From DRPN01 sp964383915 (lineage in GTDB: Bacteria; Bacteroidota; Bacteroidia; Bacteroidales; VadinHA17): a stretch of DNA of 62,927 nt. The DNA is taken from the NCBI GenBank assembly GCA_964383915.1, contig CAYLJE010000003.1, positions 1 through 62,927 on the forward strand, in the 5' to 3' direction. The stretch's first letter is position 1. Each line of letters starts with the position of its first letter. The notes under the pieces were generated by a model. That model was not told the DNA's origin, searched no databases, and was given only the letters and a program-made list of their open reading frames with translations. The position numbers and the translations under genes are program-made. Positions 44,578 through 53,306 of this stretch are shown in pieces.

Positions 44578-45357
44578 TCATCTGTCATTTTTGTTTTTTA
44601 TTGACCTGTCTATATTTATTGTACGGGTCTTAAGGTGTTTTAAAAAACTGGAATAGGCATTCAGATAGCATACTTTCCATCCAATCTTTCCGTCTAAGAA
44701 CCCCAGACGGAAGAAATAATTCCAGGCAAACCGCCAAACAAGGCTAAGGATGATACGAGGCCATGATGATTTCCCTCTGAGATCGTAATATTGCCCGGCG
44801 CTAATAGATGAAAAATTATATATTTTCTCGCGGTGTTCCTGTTCCGAAGCCTGGGTATAGTGTAACAAATCTCCTTTGAGGTATCCCTTTACTGCTCCCG
44901 GTAATAATTTCATGGTATCATGAGGGTTAATACCATCCCAATAAGCTTTTCGCCGGTCTGCCAGCCGTAGTTTTTTATCAGGATAAACACCGGAATGACG
45001 GAGCCATTTTCCATAATAATTATTCAGACGATTGAAATAATATCCGTCCCGACTCCAATTATTCTTAACTTCTTTTATGGAATTCCTTAGTTTGTCAGAT
45101 AACATTTCATCAGCATCCAGAGAAAGGATATATTCATATTTTGCCTGTTGCATAGCCCAGTTTTTCTGTTCTATGTATCCTTCAAACGGATGCAGGATAA
45201 ACCGGCAATTAAATTGTTTACATATCTCTTTTGTCCGGTCCGTTGAATAAGAGTCCACTACGATAATATCATCGGCGACTCCTTCCAGAGATGAAAGGCA
45301 CTTCCCTATATAAGTCTCTTCGTTATAAGAAATAATGACAGCAGAAATCTTTGGCAT
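44578..45357 (-). CDS. Family 2 glycosyltransferase, WaaE/KdtX-like
   Basis: The 259-residue protein starts KISAVIISYNEETYIGKCL and has DDIIVVDSYSTDRT, EQKNWAMQQA and LSLDADEML. This is the signature of LPS-core beta-1,4-glucosyltransferases of the WaaE/LgtF group. The frame is open to 45405, but ATG 45357 gives the family start (MPKISAVI). It is co-oriented with the gene downstream, 61 bp apart. Confidence 0.88.
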   Translation of the reverse strand: MPKISAVIISYNEETYIGKCLSSLEGVADDIIVVDSYSTDRTKEICKQFNCRFILHPFEGYIEQKNWAMQQAKYEYILSLDADEMLSDKLRNSIKEVKNNWSRDGYYFNRLNNYYGKWLRHSGVYPDKKLRLADRRKAYWDGINPHDTMKLLPGAVKGYLKGDLLHYTQASEQEHREKIYNFSSISAGQYYDLRGKSSWPRIILSLVWRFAWNYFFRLGFLDGKIGWKVCYLNAYSSFLKHLKTRTINIDRSIKNKNDR

Positions 45358-45488
45358 GGTAAAGTAAATAAAACAAGAGATACTGCAAATAGCTAATGTA
45401 AGCACATTTATGTTAATCCTTTAAGTAATGATTAACTTATTTCCTTTTTTTTCTTTTCGTGTCAGGATAAGATAAAACAGGAAAATTC

Positions 45489-46301
45489 TTAAACAGAAAT
45501 ATCATATTCTCTCAATGCCTCATTAAGTGAAGTTTTCAGGTTGGTTGATTCTTTTCTTTTTCCGATGATCAAGGCGCAGGCAACCTGATAATTTCCTGCC
45601 GGGAAAGATTTTGTAAAACTTCCGGGTATTACCACAGAACGGGGAGGCACTTCTCCCCGTAATTCTATTGATTTACTGTTTGTTACATCAATGATGCGGG
45701 TAGATTGGGTTAGTACAACATTGGCTCCCAGTACTGCTTCTTGTCGTACCCTGACGCCTTCAACTACAATGCAGCGGGATCCGATAAAGCAACCATCCTC
45801 AATGATAACAGGAGCAGCCTGCACAGGTTCCAAAACACCTCCGATGCCTGCCCCTCCACTCAGATGAACATGTTTCCCGATCTGAGCACAAGAGCCAACG
45901 GTAGCCCAGGTATCCACCATGGTTCCCTCGTCAACATAAGCTCCGATATTCACATAAGAAGGCATCATAATCACCCCGGGGGCCAGATAGGATCCATATC
46001 GTGCCAGAGCATGTGGAACGACACGTACCCCTTGTTCTTTGTAGTGATGTTTTAAAGGGATCTTATCATGAAATTCAAAAGGAGGAGATTCAATTATTTC
46101 CATTTTACGTAAAGGAAAATATAGAATCACTGCTTTTTTGACCCATTCATTAACCTTCCATTTTTCACCGGACGGTTCAGCTATCCGTATTTTTCCTTTA
46201 TCCAGCAGATCAATCGTGTTATAGATTGCCTGCTGAACTTCAGGGTCTTTCAATAATTCTTTTTTCTCCCAAGCTTTCTCAATGATATTCTGATATGTCA
46301 T
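45489..46301 (-). CDS. dapD: Tetrahydrodipicolinate N-succinyltransferase
   Basis: The 270-residue enzyme of lysine/diaminopimelate synthesis succinylates tetrahydrodipicolinate. A helical N-terminal domain is followed by a left-handed beta-helix of hexapeptide repeats (MMPSYVNIGAYVDEGTMVDTW in part, then SCAQIGKHVHLSGGAGIGG and GCFIGSRCIVVEGV). It is apparently monocistronic. Confidence 0.96.
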   Translation of the reverse strand: MTYQNIIEKAWEKKELLKDPEVQQAIYNTIDLLDKGKIRIAEPSGEKWKVNEWVKKAVILYFPLRKMEIIESPPFEFHDKIPLKHHYKEQGVRVVPHALARYGSYLAPGVIMMPSYVNIGAYVDEGTMVDTWATVGSCAQIGKHVHLSGGAGIGGVLEPVQAAPVIIEDGCFIGSRCIVVEGVRVRQEAVLGANVVLTQSTRIIDVTNSKSIELRGEVPPRSVVIPGSFTKSFPAGNYQVACALIIGKRKESTNLKTSLNEALREYDISV

Positions 46302-46357
46302 AAGTATATATTATATGGCTGTAAAATTCGTAAATTTTTTAAGATTATAAAATTTGT

Positions 46358-46390
46358 TTTGATAAATTCTTCACTTTTGGTCTATGTTTT
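46358..46390 (+). promoter_or_regulatory. Candidate promoter of the 46472 gene
   Basis: TTTG at 46358-46361 and TATGTTTT at 46383-46390 (last base off consensus) are 21 bp apart. A start site just downstream would put the A14 tract in the leader. Confidence 0.35.
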
Positions 46391-46431
46391 GTGAAAAAAA
46401 TAAAGATAAGGAAAGATGATATTTTTGATTT

Positions 46432-46445
46432 AAAAAAAAAAAAAA
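46432..46445 (+). repeat. A14 homopolymer tract
   Basis: Fourteen consecutive A residues end 26 bp before the ATG of the downstream gene. It is by far the longest homopolymer I noticed in the window. Confidence 0.9.
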
Positions 46446-46471
46446 GACCTTTACAACTTAAACAACTGATT

Positions 46472-47254
46472 ATGGGGGTTAAAAAATATCTGAGTTGGTT
46501 TATGTTGTTTTTTTTAATAACCATGGTATCTGTGTATGCACAGCGGGAGACTCTGTCTCTGGATTCACTGGTCATGATGCAAGGTCAGTTAAGGGATGTT
46601 GCCTCCGGCGTCCCCATCCCTTATGCACACATCCTCAATACGAGATATAAACGGGCTACGGTTTCGGATACTCTTGGTTTTTTTACCCTCCCCATGCATC
46701 GGAATGATACGCTCTTTATCACGGCCATTGGCTTTGAAGACACAAAATTTACCTTGCCTGTTTTCTGGCCTGCAAATCATTATTCCGGCGTGATTTATAT
46801 TAAAGAAAGGGTCTATCATATCGAAGGAGTTACCGTCCATGGGTTGGGGACCTATGAACAATTTAAGCAAAAAGTATTATCCCTGGATCTTTCCAAAAAT
46901 AAGGTTATCAGAATGCAAACTTACTATGATAAAATTCTTACTGAAGAAGCTATTAAATATCAGAAAGTCAGTACCGGCTTTTTATTCTCACTTCGTAGTC
47001 CCGAAGAACGCAGTCTGAAAAAATTGGAGAAAGTCCTTGAAGAACAAAAAATCCGGGATAAAATTAAATCAAAATTTAATAAGGCGATGGTCAGCCAGCT
47101 AACCGGTCTGCAGGGTATCCAACTTGAAAGGTTTATGCATTACTGTGATTTACCGGAAGATTTTATCCTGAATGCTTCGGAGTATGATATACTGGTAAGG
47201 GTAAAAAATATTTATGAGAATTATAAACTCTTGCAGAACAGACAAACGAGATAA
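46472..47254 (+). CDS. Exported protein with carboxypeptidase-regulatory-like domain
   Basis: The product is about 260 residues. I start at ATG 46472, which yields a signal peptide (KKYLSWFMLFFLITMVSVYAQ); the frame is open upstream to a GTG at 46391 through the poly-A tract. About residues 35-110 form a carboxypeptidase D regulatory-like beta-sandwich (GQLRDVASGVPIPYAHI, TVSDTLGFFTL, ITAIGFED). The C-terminal half is helical and charged, without a known domain. It is 2 bp before the dehydratase gene. Confidence 0.75.
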   Translation: MGVKKYLSWFMLFFLITMVSVYAQRETLSLDSLVMMQGQLRDVASGVPIPYAHILNTRYKRATVSDTLGFFTLPMHRNDTLFITAIGFEDTKFTLPVFWPANHYSGVIYIKERVYHIEGVTVHGLGTYEQFKQKVLSLDLSKNKVIRMQTYYDKILTEEAIKYQKVSTGFLFSLRSPEERSLKKLEKVLEEQKIRDKIKSKFNKAMVSQLTGLQGIQLERFMHYCDLPEDFILNASEYDILVRVKNIYENYKLLQNRQTR

Positions 47255-47256
47255 GC

Positions 47257-48201
47257 ATGGAATCCCTTGGTTTTCAGGATATCATTAAAGCGCAGGAACG
47301 TATCCGCTCCTTTATTCACAAGACCCCTGTTTTAACCTCCCGGTCTGTCAATAAAATACTGGGGGCTGATTTTTATTTTAAATGTGAGAATTTTCAGAAG
47401 GTGGGTGCTTTTAAGTTCCGGGGAGCAATCCATGCGGTAACTACCCTGGATAAAACAGCCCGAAAAAAAGGGGTGGCTACCCACAGTTCCGGTAACCATG
47501 CAGCAGCATTGGCTCTGGCTGCCAGCATGGTTCATATTCCTTCCTATATTGTTATGCCTGAGAATGCTCCGCGGATTAAAAAAATGGCTGTAGAAGGGTA
47601 CGGTGCAAAGATTTACTTTTGCAGACCTGCTCTCCGGGCCAGGGAACAAACGCTGGCCACCGTCGTCAGAGAAACCGGTGCCACATTTATTCATTCCTAT
47701 GATAACATACGGGTAATTGCAGGCCAGGGGACAGCAGCTCTGGAGCTTATGGAACAAATGCCTGTGCCGGATGTGGTCCTTGCTCCGGTAGGAGGAGGGG
47801 GTCTGTTAAGCGGGGTATCTATTGTCATAAAAGCGCTCTCTCCCAAAACACAGGTCATCGGGGCTGAGCCCGTCCAGGCAGATGATGCCGCCCGTTCTTT
47901 CCGTTCCGGTAAACTCATGCCCTCTGTTCATCCCGATACCATTGCTGACGGATTATTGACATCCCTCAGCAAACGTACCTTTTCCATCATCCGGCAACAG
48001 GTAGATAACATCCTGACAGCCAAAGAGGAGACCATTATTCAGGCCATGCGCCTCGTCTGGGAACGGATGAAAATCATTATTGAACCTTCATCGGCGGTAC
48101 CACTGGCTGTGGTTATGGAGAACCGCGGGTTGTTCCGGGACAAAACCATTGGAATTATTATTAGCGGCGGAAATGTTGATCTGGAATATTTGCCTTTCTG
48201 A
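47257..48201 (+). CDS. PLP-dependent threonine/serine dehydratase
   Basis: The 314-residue fold-type II PLP enzyme has the Schiff-base lysine in KVGAFKFRGA (Lys53), SSGNHAAAL (77-85) and the phosphate-binding GGGGLLSG. No ACT regulatory domain follows, so it is of the catabolic threonine dehydratase or serine racemase type, not the biosynthetic IlvA of about 500 residues. Its substrate cannot be fixed from sequence. Confidence 0.88.
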   Translation: MESLGFQDIIKAQERIRSFIHKTPVLTSRSVNKILGADFYFKCENFQKVGAFKFRGAIHAVTTLDKTARKKGVATHSSGNHAAALALAASMVHIPSYIVMPENAPRIKKMAVEGYGAKIYFCRPALRAREQTLATVVRETGATFIHSYDNIRVIAGQGTAALELMEQMPVPDVVLAPVGGGGLLSGVSIVIKALSPKTQVIGAEPVQADDAARSFRSGKLMPSVHPDTIADGLLTSLSKRTFSIIRQQVDNILTAKEETIIQAMRLVWERMKIIIEPSSAVPLAVVMENRGLFRDKTIGIIISGGNVDLEYLPF

Positions 48202-48206
48202 CAGTG

Positions 48207-49298
48207 TCATTTATCTTCTTTAACCAACGTGCAGGTAACTGGAAAATGATCCGATAACCGGTTATGGTAAGTATGATATGTTATCGCCCTCCATTGCCTG
48301 TCATGTAAAACATAATCTATCCGGAAAGATGGAAACAGGCCGTGATAAGTTTTACCAAAACCGGATCCACTTTCGACAAAAGCATCTGCCAGATTACCGG
48401 ACAAAAGATGATAGGTATAGGAGACCGGCGTATCATTAAAGTCTCCGCAAACCAATACCGGATATGGAGATTGCCGGATATGCTGTTTTAGTATTCTGGC
48501 TTGTTTTGCCCTTTTGATAAAGGCCGTTCTGAGTCGCACCGAAATGTCCTTTACCTCTCGTATGGTCTCTCCTTCCTGATTGAATTCATCCAGCCTGATT
48601 TCTTTTTTTATTAACCTGGTTGATTGAAGATGATTGTTAAAAAGACGCAGGGTATCTTTTCCGATCACCAGATCACAGGACTGACTTTGATTAAAGGAAT
48701 TGGCAAAACGGATATTTTTTTTGTTTAGCATAGGATAACGGCTAAAAACAATAAGCCCATATCTGGCATTTCTATGCCCTTCTTCTATGTATGATATATA
48801 GTGATAAGGATAATTAAGCGATTGTATTATCTTTTGTTCCGGTAATCTGGGCGGATCTGTATAAAATTCTTGTAAACAAAGAATATCCGGTCTGTTTTTT
48901 TTTAAAAACTTAATAATTTTATCAGCAGGTCGTTCTACTTTCCCGGTTGTAAAAATATTAAATAATCTTACATTAAAGGTCATGACAGATATTTTTTTTA
49001 CATCATGGGGCATGTCCCGGTTTTCATGATGGGGAACAGGTAATCGATAGAAATGTGAGAGAGGATTCCATCCCAGCAGAATAACTACAAGTAGTACAAT
49101 ACTTTCTTTCTTCAGACGGACCAACCAATAAACCAGTAAAAAGATATTAGTAGTCAGAAGATAGGGGAAAGCAAGTCCGAAAAATGCGGGAATCCAACAC
49201 TTGTCAGGAGGAATGAATACAGACAGATAAGATAAGAGCAGCGCTGCCGTCAGCACATACGAAAAAATATAGAGAAGAGTTCGGGTTAGTTTAAGCAA
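48207..49298 (-). CDS. Membrane-anchored endonuclease/exonuclease/phosphatase family protein
   Basis: The 363-residue protein has about three N-terminal membrane helices (residues 8-85) and then an EEP domain: VMTFNVRLF, DILCLQEFY (catalytic Glu), VCGDFNDTP and SDHFPVTC (catalytic Asp-His). The catalytic part faces outward by prediction. A DNA-repair role is unlikely; lipid or nucleic-acid hydrolysis outside the cytoplasm is possible. It lies 11 bp after a rhomboid gene. Confidence 0.87.
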   Translation of the reverse strand: MLKLTRTLLYIFSYVLTAALLLSYLSVFIPPDKCWIPAFFGLAFPYLLTTNIFLLVYWLVRLKKESIVLLVVILLGWNPLSHFYRLPVPHHENRDMPHDVKKISVMTFNVRLFNIFTTGKVERPADKIIKFLKKNRPDILCLQEFYTDPPRLPEQKIIQSLNYPYHYISYIEEGHRNARYGLIVFSRYPMLNKKNIRFANSFNQSQSCDLVIGKDTLRLFNNHLQSTRLIKKEIRLDEFNQEGETIREVKDISVRLRTAFIKRAKQARILKQHIRQSPYPVLVCGDFNDTPVSYTYHLLSGNLADAFVESGSGFGKTYHGLFPSFRIDYVLHDRQWRAITYHTYHNRLSDHFPVTCTLVKEDK

Positions 49299-49309
49299 GA
49301 TTACTGTTT

Positions 49310-50197
49310 TTAATGTTTCTTACTCATTTTGAAAAGGGTTTCTTTTTCCTCTTTTGTGAGACTGTCATAACCTCCTTTTGAAATCTTATCCAGGATCCGG
49401 TCAATTTTTTTTTGTTCATCAGCCTTTTGCCGGTTGTATTCCATATCATCTACCGGGCGTTTATGGGTTACATGAAGTTTTTTCCTGTGAGGTCTGAACC
49501 ATGAGAAAACAGCATCAAGAAAGCGGTTAATACTTTTGGTATTATCTTTTCCTTTGCGGTATTGTACAATAAAAAGATATCCGTACAAAGCCCCTCCGAG
49601 ATGAGCAATTTTCCCTCCCGTATTGGAAGAAAAATCCACCAATGTAGTCAGAATGAAAGCTATCAGTGCTATATATTTGATCTTAACAGGACCGATCAGC
49701 GTTATACGGACGGTATAGTTTGGTACATATACAGAAATAGCAATCACAACGGCCATAATGGATGCTGAAGCCCCCAAGGCAATGGAACGATGTAAAATGG
49801 GATGAAAAGCCGGGAAAATATTGAAAGTCAGGATATATAAAAAAGCGCCGCTAAGACCGCCTAAAAGATACACTCCCACCAGTTTCCTGGGATCAAAATA
49901 TTGTAGGAAAATAAGGCCGAACCAATAGAGCCACAGCATGTTAAAAAGAATGTGAAAAAAATTCTGGTGGGTAAACATATACGTAATAACAGTCCATGGG
50001 TGAGTAAGTAAGCTGGGTAAATAAGCAGGAACAGCCAGCCATTCCAGTATCCTGGCCGAAGGGGCCGGTACCGAAAAAAGAAACAGGATAATGTAGGCAA
50101 TGTTCACAGTCAGCCAAACCCCGACATTGATATAGATCAATTGGGTCAGGGTTGTCCCCTTCCTGAACGAGTCTTTAATACCTTCCCATATAGTCAT
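49310..50197 (-). CDS. Rhomboid family intramembrane serine protease
   Basis: The 295-residue polytopic protein has the catalytic serine in LGASASIMA (GxS, followed by Ala-Ser rather than Gly) and the catalytic histidine in KIAHLGGALYGY. HQNFFHILFNMLWLYWFG is the usual second-helix motif. The C-terminal about 80 residues are soluble and charged. It is 4 bp after a second rhomboid gene. Confidence 0.9.
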   Translation of the reverse strand: MTIWEGIKDSFRKGTTLTQLIYINVGVWLTVNIAYIILFLFSVPAPSARILEWLAVPAYLPSLLTHPWTVITYMFTHQNFFHILFNMLWLYWFGLIFLQYFDPRKLVGVYLLGGLSGAFLYILTFNIFPAFHPILHRSIALGASASIMAVVIAISVYVPNYTVRITLIGPVKIKYIALIAFILTTLVDFSSNTGGKIAHLGGALYGYLFIVQYRKGKDNTKSINRFLDAVFSWFRPHRKKLHVTHKRPVDDMEYNRQKADEQKKIDRILDKISKGGYDSLTKEEKETLFKMSKKH

Positions 50198-50201
50198 CCG
50201 A

Positions 50202-51026
50202 TCAATAAAAGTTGGTTCCTTTTTTATTCCAGTATTTTACCATAATATATCCAAAAAGCATGCCACCCAGATGTGCCACATGGGCAATATGACCCCCTGG
50301 TTGGGCCAGGGCCAGATAAAACTCCAGGGCTCCGTACCCCAGGACAAAATACTTCGCTTTGATAGGTATGGGTGGAAAAAGAAGCATTAGTTGTGTGTTT
50401 GGGAACAACATCCCAAAAGCCAGTAAAACGCCAAAAACTGCACCCGAAGCTCCAATAGTAGGGATATTGATTAATGTATGGACATAATTATTTGTCTGCG
50501 ACACTGCCTGGTTAGCGTACGCCATATCAGCCAGATGGCTCCGCCAGGCATCAATAAACTGATAAACCTGAGGATTTGGGTGATGAACGTATTTTTGGAT
50601 AAATGTTAAAAAGAGATCTGGTGTCGGATGACTGGCAAAAGAAGAAGCAAAATGAATCATGGGTGTATATTCAATCCAATGCACCAGCGTATAAAAGCCG
50701 GCAGCGCCAATGCCCGTGACGAAATAGAATATAAAAAATCTTTTTCCTCCCCAGACATTTTCCAGCACCCGGCCGAACATCCAGAGAGCAAACATATTAA
50801 AAAATAAATGTACCAGCCCGGCATGCATAAACAAATGAGTGACAAACTGATACGGATGAAAATACTCCGAACCCGGATAATAGAGTGCCAGGTAACGGGT
50901 AAGGTCAATGCCGAAGCTATGCTCCAATACCCAGGTTATAAGTAACATCAGGGTAGATATGATAATTATATTTTTTACAACCGGAGGAAAATTAGGATTC
51001 GTTGACCTGTGAGAGCTATACATCAT
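50202..51026 (-). CDS. Rhomboid family intramembrane serine protease
   Basis: The product is 274 residues from ATG 51026; the frame is open to 51089, but homology begins after this Met pair. It has THLFMHAGLVHLFFNMFALWMFG, GASGAVFGV (catalytic Ser) and HVAHLGGMLFGY (catalytic His). A loop of about 75 residues between helices (FASHPTPDL to NYVHTL) is longer than in the other rhomboid. It lies 93 bp after mutL on the same strand. Confidence 0.92.
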   Translation of the reverse strand: MMYSSHRSTNPNFPPVVKNIIIISTLMLLITWVLEHSFGIDLTRYLALYYPGSEYFHPYQFVTHLFMHAGLVHLFFNMFALWMFGRVLENVWGGKRFFIFYFVTGIGAAGFYTLVHWIEYTPMIHFASSFASHPTPDLFLTFIQKYVHHPNPQVYQFIDAWRSHLADMAYANQAVSQTNNYVHTLINIPTIGASGAVFGVLLAFGMLFPNTQLMLLFPPIPIKAKYFVLGYGALEFYLALAQPGGHIAHVAHLGGMLFGYIMVKYWNKKGTNFY

Positions 51027-51119
51027 ATTTTTTATTTCCTGCTTATTTACAATCGGTGCGCCAAAGTTAAAAAAAGCAACGGATAACAAAATAAATAAGA
51101 CAAAATGTCATTATTTGTC

Positions 51120-52952
51120 TTATTCAAATTGTTTTTCCACGTCTGTCAGGGGTAAAATGTAAAAGACAGGTTTCCCGCCGGCGGTATATCCGGGTTCTTT
51201 GCAACCAAACAAACGATCTGTGATATCCCGCATCTCTTCTGTTGTAAGCAACTTTCCGTAAGGGATGGAAGCAGCACGGGCCAAAGCTCGTGCAATTTTT
51301 TCCCGTGTCCCGGCCGAAGGGTCAGATTCTGAGATTTTATACTCCGCAATCAGTGAATGTATCATTTCTACAGGATCTGAAGATATAATATTTCCTGGCA
51401 AGCCGGTGACACGAATTGTCGTATCTTTCTCTACCTCGTACGAAACCCCCAGTTGCTCAATATCCGGTCTTATTTCCTCCAATACCATGAAATCAGCAGG
51501 ATTCAGTGTACATCCCACAGGGAACAACTGTTGCTGTGAAGATCCGGTTTCCGACCGGAGAAGACGATCATACTCTTCAAAGAGAATCCGCTCATGAGCT
51601 CTTTTCTGATCTATGATCATAAGGCCTGATTTCACAGCAAACAAGATATATTTTTGTTTGAACTGTAGAAATGAAAATCCGCTGTCCCTATGCCCCCGGG
51701 CTTCCTCATTTTCGAATCTCTGCTGTTTTTCCCCATGATCCTGTTCCGGTCCCCCATAAAGTTTTTCCCAGTGTTTTATAATCTCTGCATCAGCTGTTCG
51801 CCTGCGTTCCTCTCTTTTAAAAGAAGAAAACCCGTCTTCTTGTTCAAATGGATTAAAATCCGGGTTGACGGGAATGTCCGGTGGATGAACTTTCTGACCC
51901 GGCCGGGATATGGGGATATCAATGGATGTGTCATTTCCAAAATCAATGGAGGGAACAATATTAAATTTACCAAGGGCTTCCTTTACCGAAGCGTGTAATA
52001 TCTGCCATACAGATTGTTCATCTTCGAATTTTATTTCTGTTTTGGTGGGATGGATGTTGATATCAATTTTCTCGGGATTGGTCTCGAAAAATATAAAATA
52101 AGAAGGAACCGACTCAGAAGGTAGAATATTTAAATAAGCTTCTGTGATGGCCCGGTGGAAATAGGCATGTTTCATAAAGCGGCGATTGGTAAAAAAAAAC
52201 TGTTCCCCAAAAGTTTTCCTGGCAAACTCCGGTTTCCCGATGAAACCACGGATTTTTACCAGAGATGTATCTGTTTTCAGGGGGATTAAGTGCTGATTTA
52301 TAGCTTTCCCAAAAACACTGACTACCCGTTGTCGGAGATTGGAAACGTGTGGCAATTGGTAAATATCCGTTTCATTGTGGCGAAGATGAAAAATGATCTC
52401 CGGATGAGTTAATACAATGCGTTGGAACGCTACCACAATGTGTTTAATCTCTGTGGCGTTGGTCTTCAAAAATTTCCGACGTGCCGGAATATTGAAAAAC
52501 AAATTTTTTATCGTAAAATTACTCCCGTCGGAACAGGCGACAGGCTCCTGACTTTCTACAGCGGATGCGGCAATAACCAGATAAGTCCCCAGTTCATCTT
52601 CTTTTCTTTTGGTTTTTAATTCTACCTGGGCCACCGCAGCGATAGAGGCCAGGGCTTCTCCGCGGAAACCCATGGTCTGAATGGCAAAAAGGTCTTCGGC
52701 TTTTCGTATCTTGGAGGTAGCATGACGCTCAAATGCCAGCCGGGCATCCGTGTCTGACATTCCACATCCGTCATCAATGAGCCGGATCATTGTCTTTCCG
52801 GCGTTTACAACATGTACGGTAATACTACTGCTTCCGGCGTCAATGGCATTCTCCATTAATTCTTTCACTACCGAAGCCGGTCGCTGAATAACCTCTCCCG
52901 CAGCAATCTGGTTGGCTACCGAATCAGGTAGTAGTCGTATAATATCAGCCAT
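51120..52952 (-). CDS. mutL: DNA mismatch repair protein MutL
   Basis: The 610-residue protein has the GHKL ATPase domain: ENAIDAG at about 34-40, DDGCGM at 60-65 and GFRGEAL at 95-101. A linker (about 335-425) and the C-terminal dimerisation domain follow. The endonuclease motif DQHA(X)2E(X)4E appears as D448-Q-K-R-A-H-E454-R-I-L-F-E459, with Lys in place of His. The distal CPHGRP-type motif is replaced by YTAGGKP. It follows a small membrane-protein gene by 13 bp. Confidence 0.95.
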   Translation of the reverse strand: MADIIRLLPDSVANQIAAGEVIQRPASVVKELMENAIDAGSSSITVHVVNAGKTMIRLIDDGCGMSDTDARLAFERHATSKIRKAEDLFAIQTMGFRGEALASIAAVAQVELKTKRKEDELGTYLVIAASAVESQEPVACSDGSNFTIKNLFFNIPARRKFLKTNATEIKHIVVAFQRIVLTHPEIIFHLRHNETDIYQLPHVSNLRQRVVSVFGKAINQHLIPLKTDTSLVKIRGFIGKPEFARKTFGEQFFFTNRRFMKHAYFHRAITEAYLNILPSESVPSYFIFFETNPEKIDINIHPTKTEIKFEDEQSVWQILHASVKEALGKFNIVPSIDFGNDTSIDIPISRPGQKVHPPDIPVNPDFNPFEQEDGFSSFKREERRRTADAEIIKHWEKLYGGPEQDHGEKQQRFENEEARGHRDSGFSFLQFKQKYILFAVKSGLMIIDQKRAHERILFEEYDRLLRSETGSSQQQLFPVGCTLNPADFMVLEEIRPDIEQLGVSYEVEKDTTIRVTGLPGNIISSDPVEMIHSLIAEYKISESDPSAGTREKIARALARAASIPYGKLLTTEEMRDITDRLFGCKEPGYTAGGKPVFYILPLTDVEKQFE

Positions 52953-52965
52953 ATTGGCAGTTATA

Positions 52966-53247
52966 TTAACGGAAAATGAGATAGGCTAACAGGAGTAAGA
53001 AAGCCAGGATAATCAGTATCCTGATATTTGATGATTTTTCACGGGACTTTGATTTTCTGTGGAAATAATTTTGCATTTGTCCTTTTCTTATCTTCGGAAC
53101 ATATGCTTTTTCTTTCCGCAGGCCTAATTCCTGCTCAACCTGGTCGATTCGCTGTTGCATAGCCTCTTTCTCAGGATCATAATACCGCGGAATGTAATGG
53201 AACTTACGTGGTTTTTGTGTCCGAAAAAAACTTGGTAATGAAGACAT
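52966..53247 (-). CDS. Small single-pass membrane protein next to mutL
   Basis: The 93-residue protein has a basic, coiled-coil-like N-terminal part (DPEKEAMQQRIDQVEQELGL) and one C-terminal membrane helix (IRILIILAFLLLLAYLIF). I recognise it only as the kind of uncharacterised protein found beside mutL in this phylum. The shared transcript with mutL (13-bp gap) suggests only co-expression. Confidence 0.75.
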   Translation of the reverse strand: MSSLPSFFRTQKPRKFHYIPRYYDPEKEAMQQRIDQVEQELGLRKEKAYVPKIRKGQMQNYFHRKSKSREKSSNIRILIILAFLLLLAYLIFR

Positions 53248-53268
53248 TTTTACCTCTTTTTTATCTTA

Positions 53269-53276
53269 CAAAATTA
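53269..53276 (-). promoter_or_regulatory. Candidate -7 element for the mutL operon
   Basis: The minus strand reads TAATTTTG (TAnnTTTG), 22 bp before the start of the small membrane-protein gene. No clear -33 was found. Confidence 0.4.
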
Positions 53277-53306
53277 CGGATAATTCTTCAGATTACCTAT
53301 ATGACT

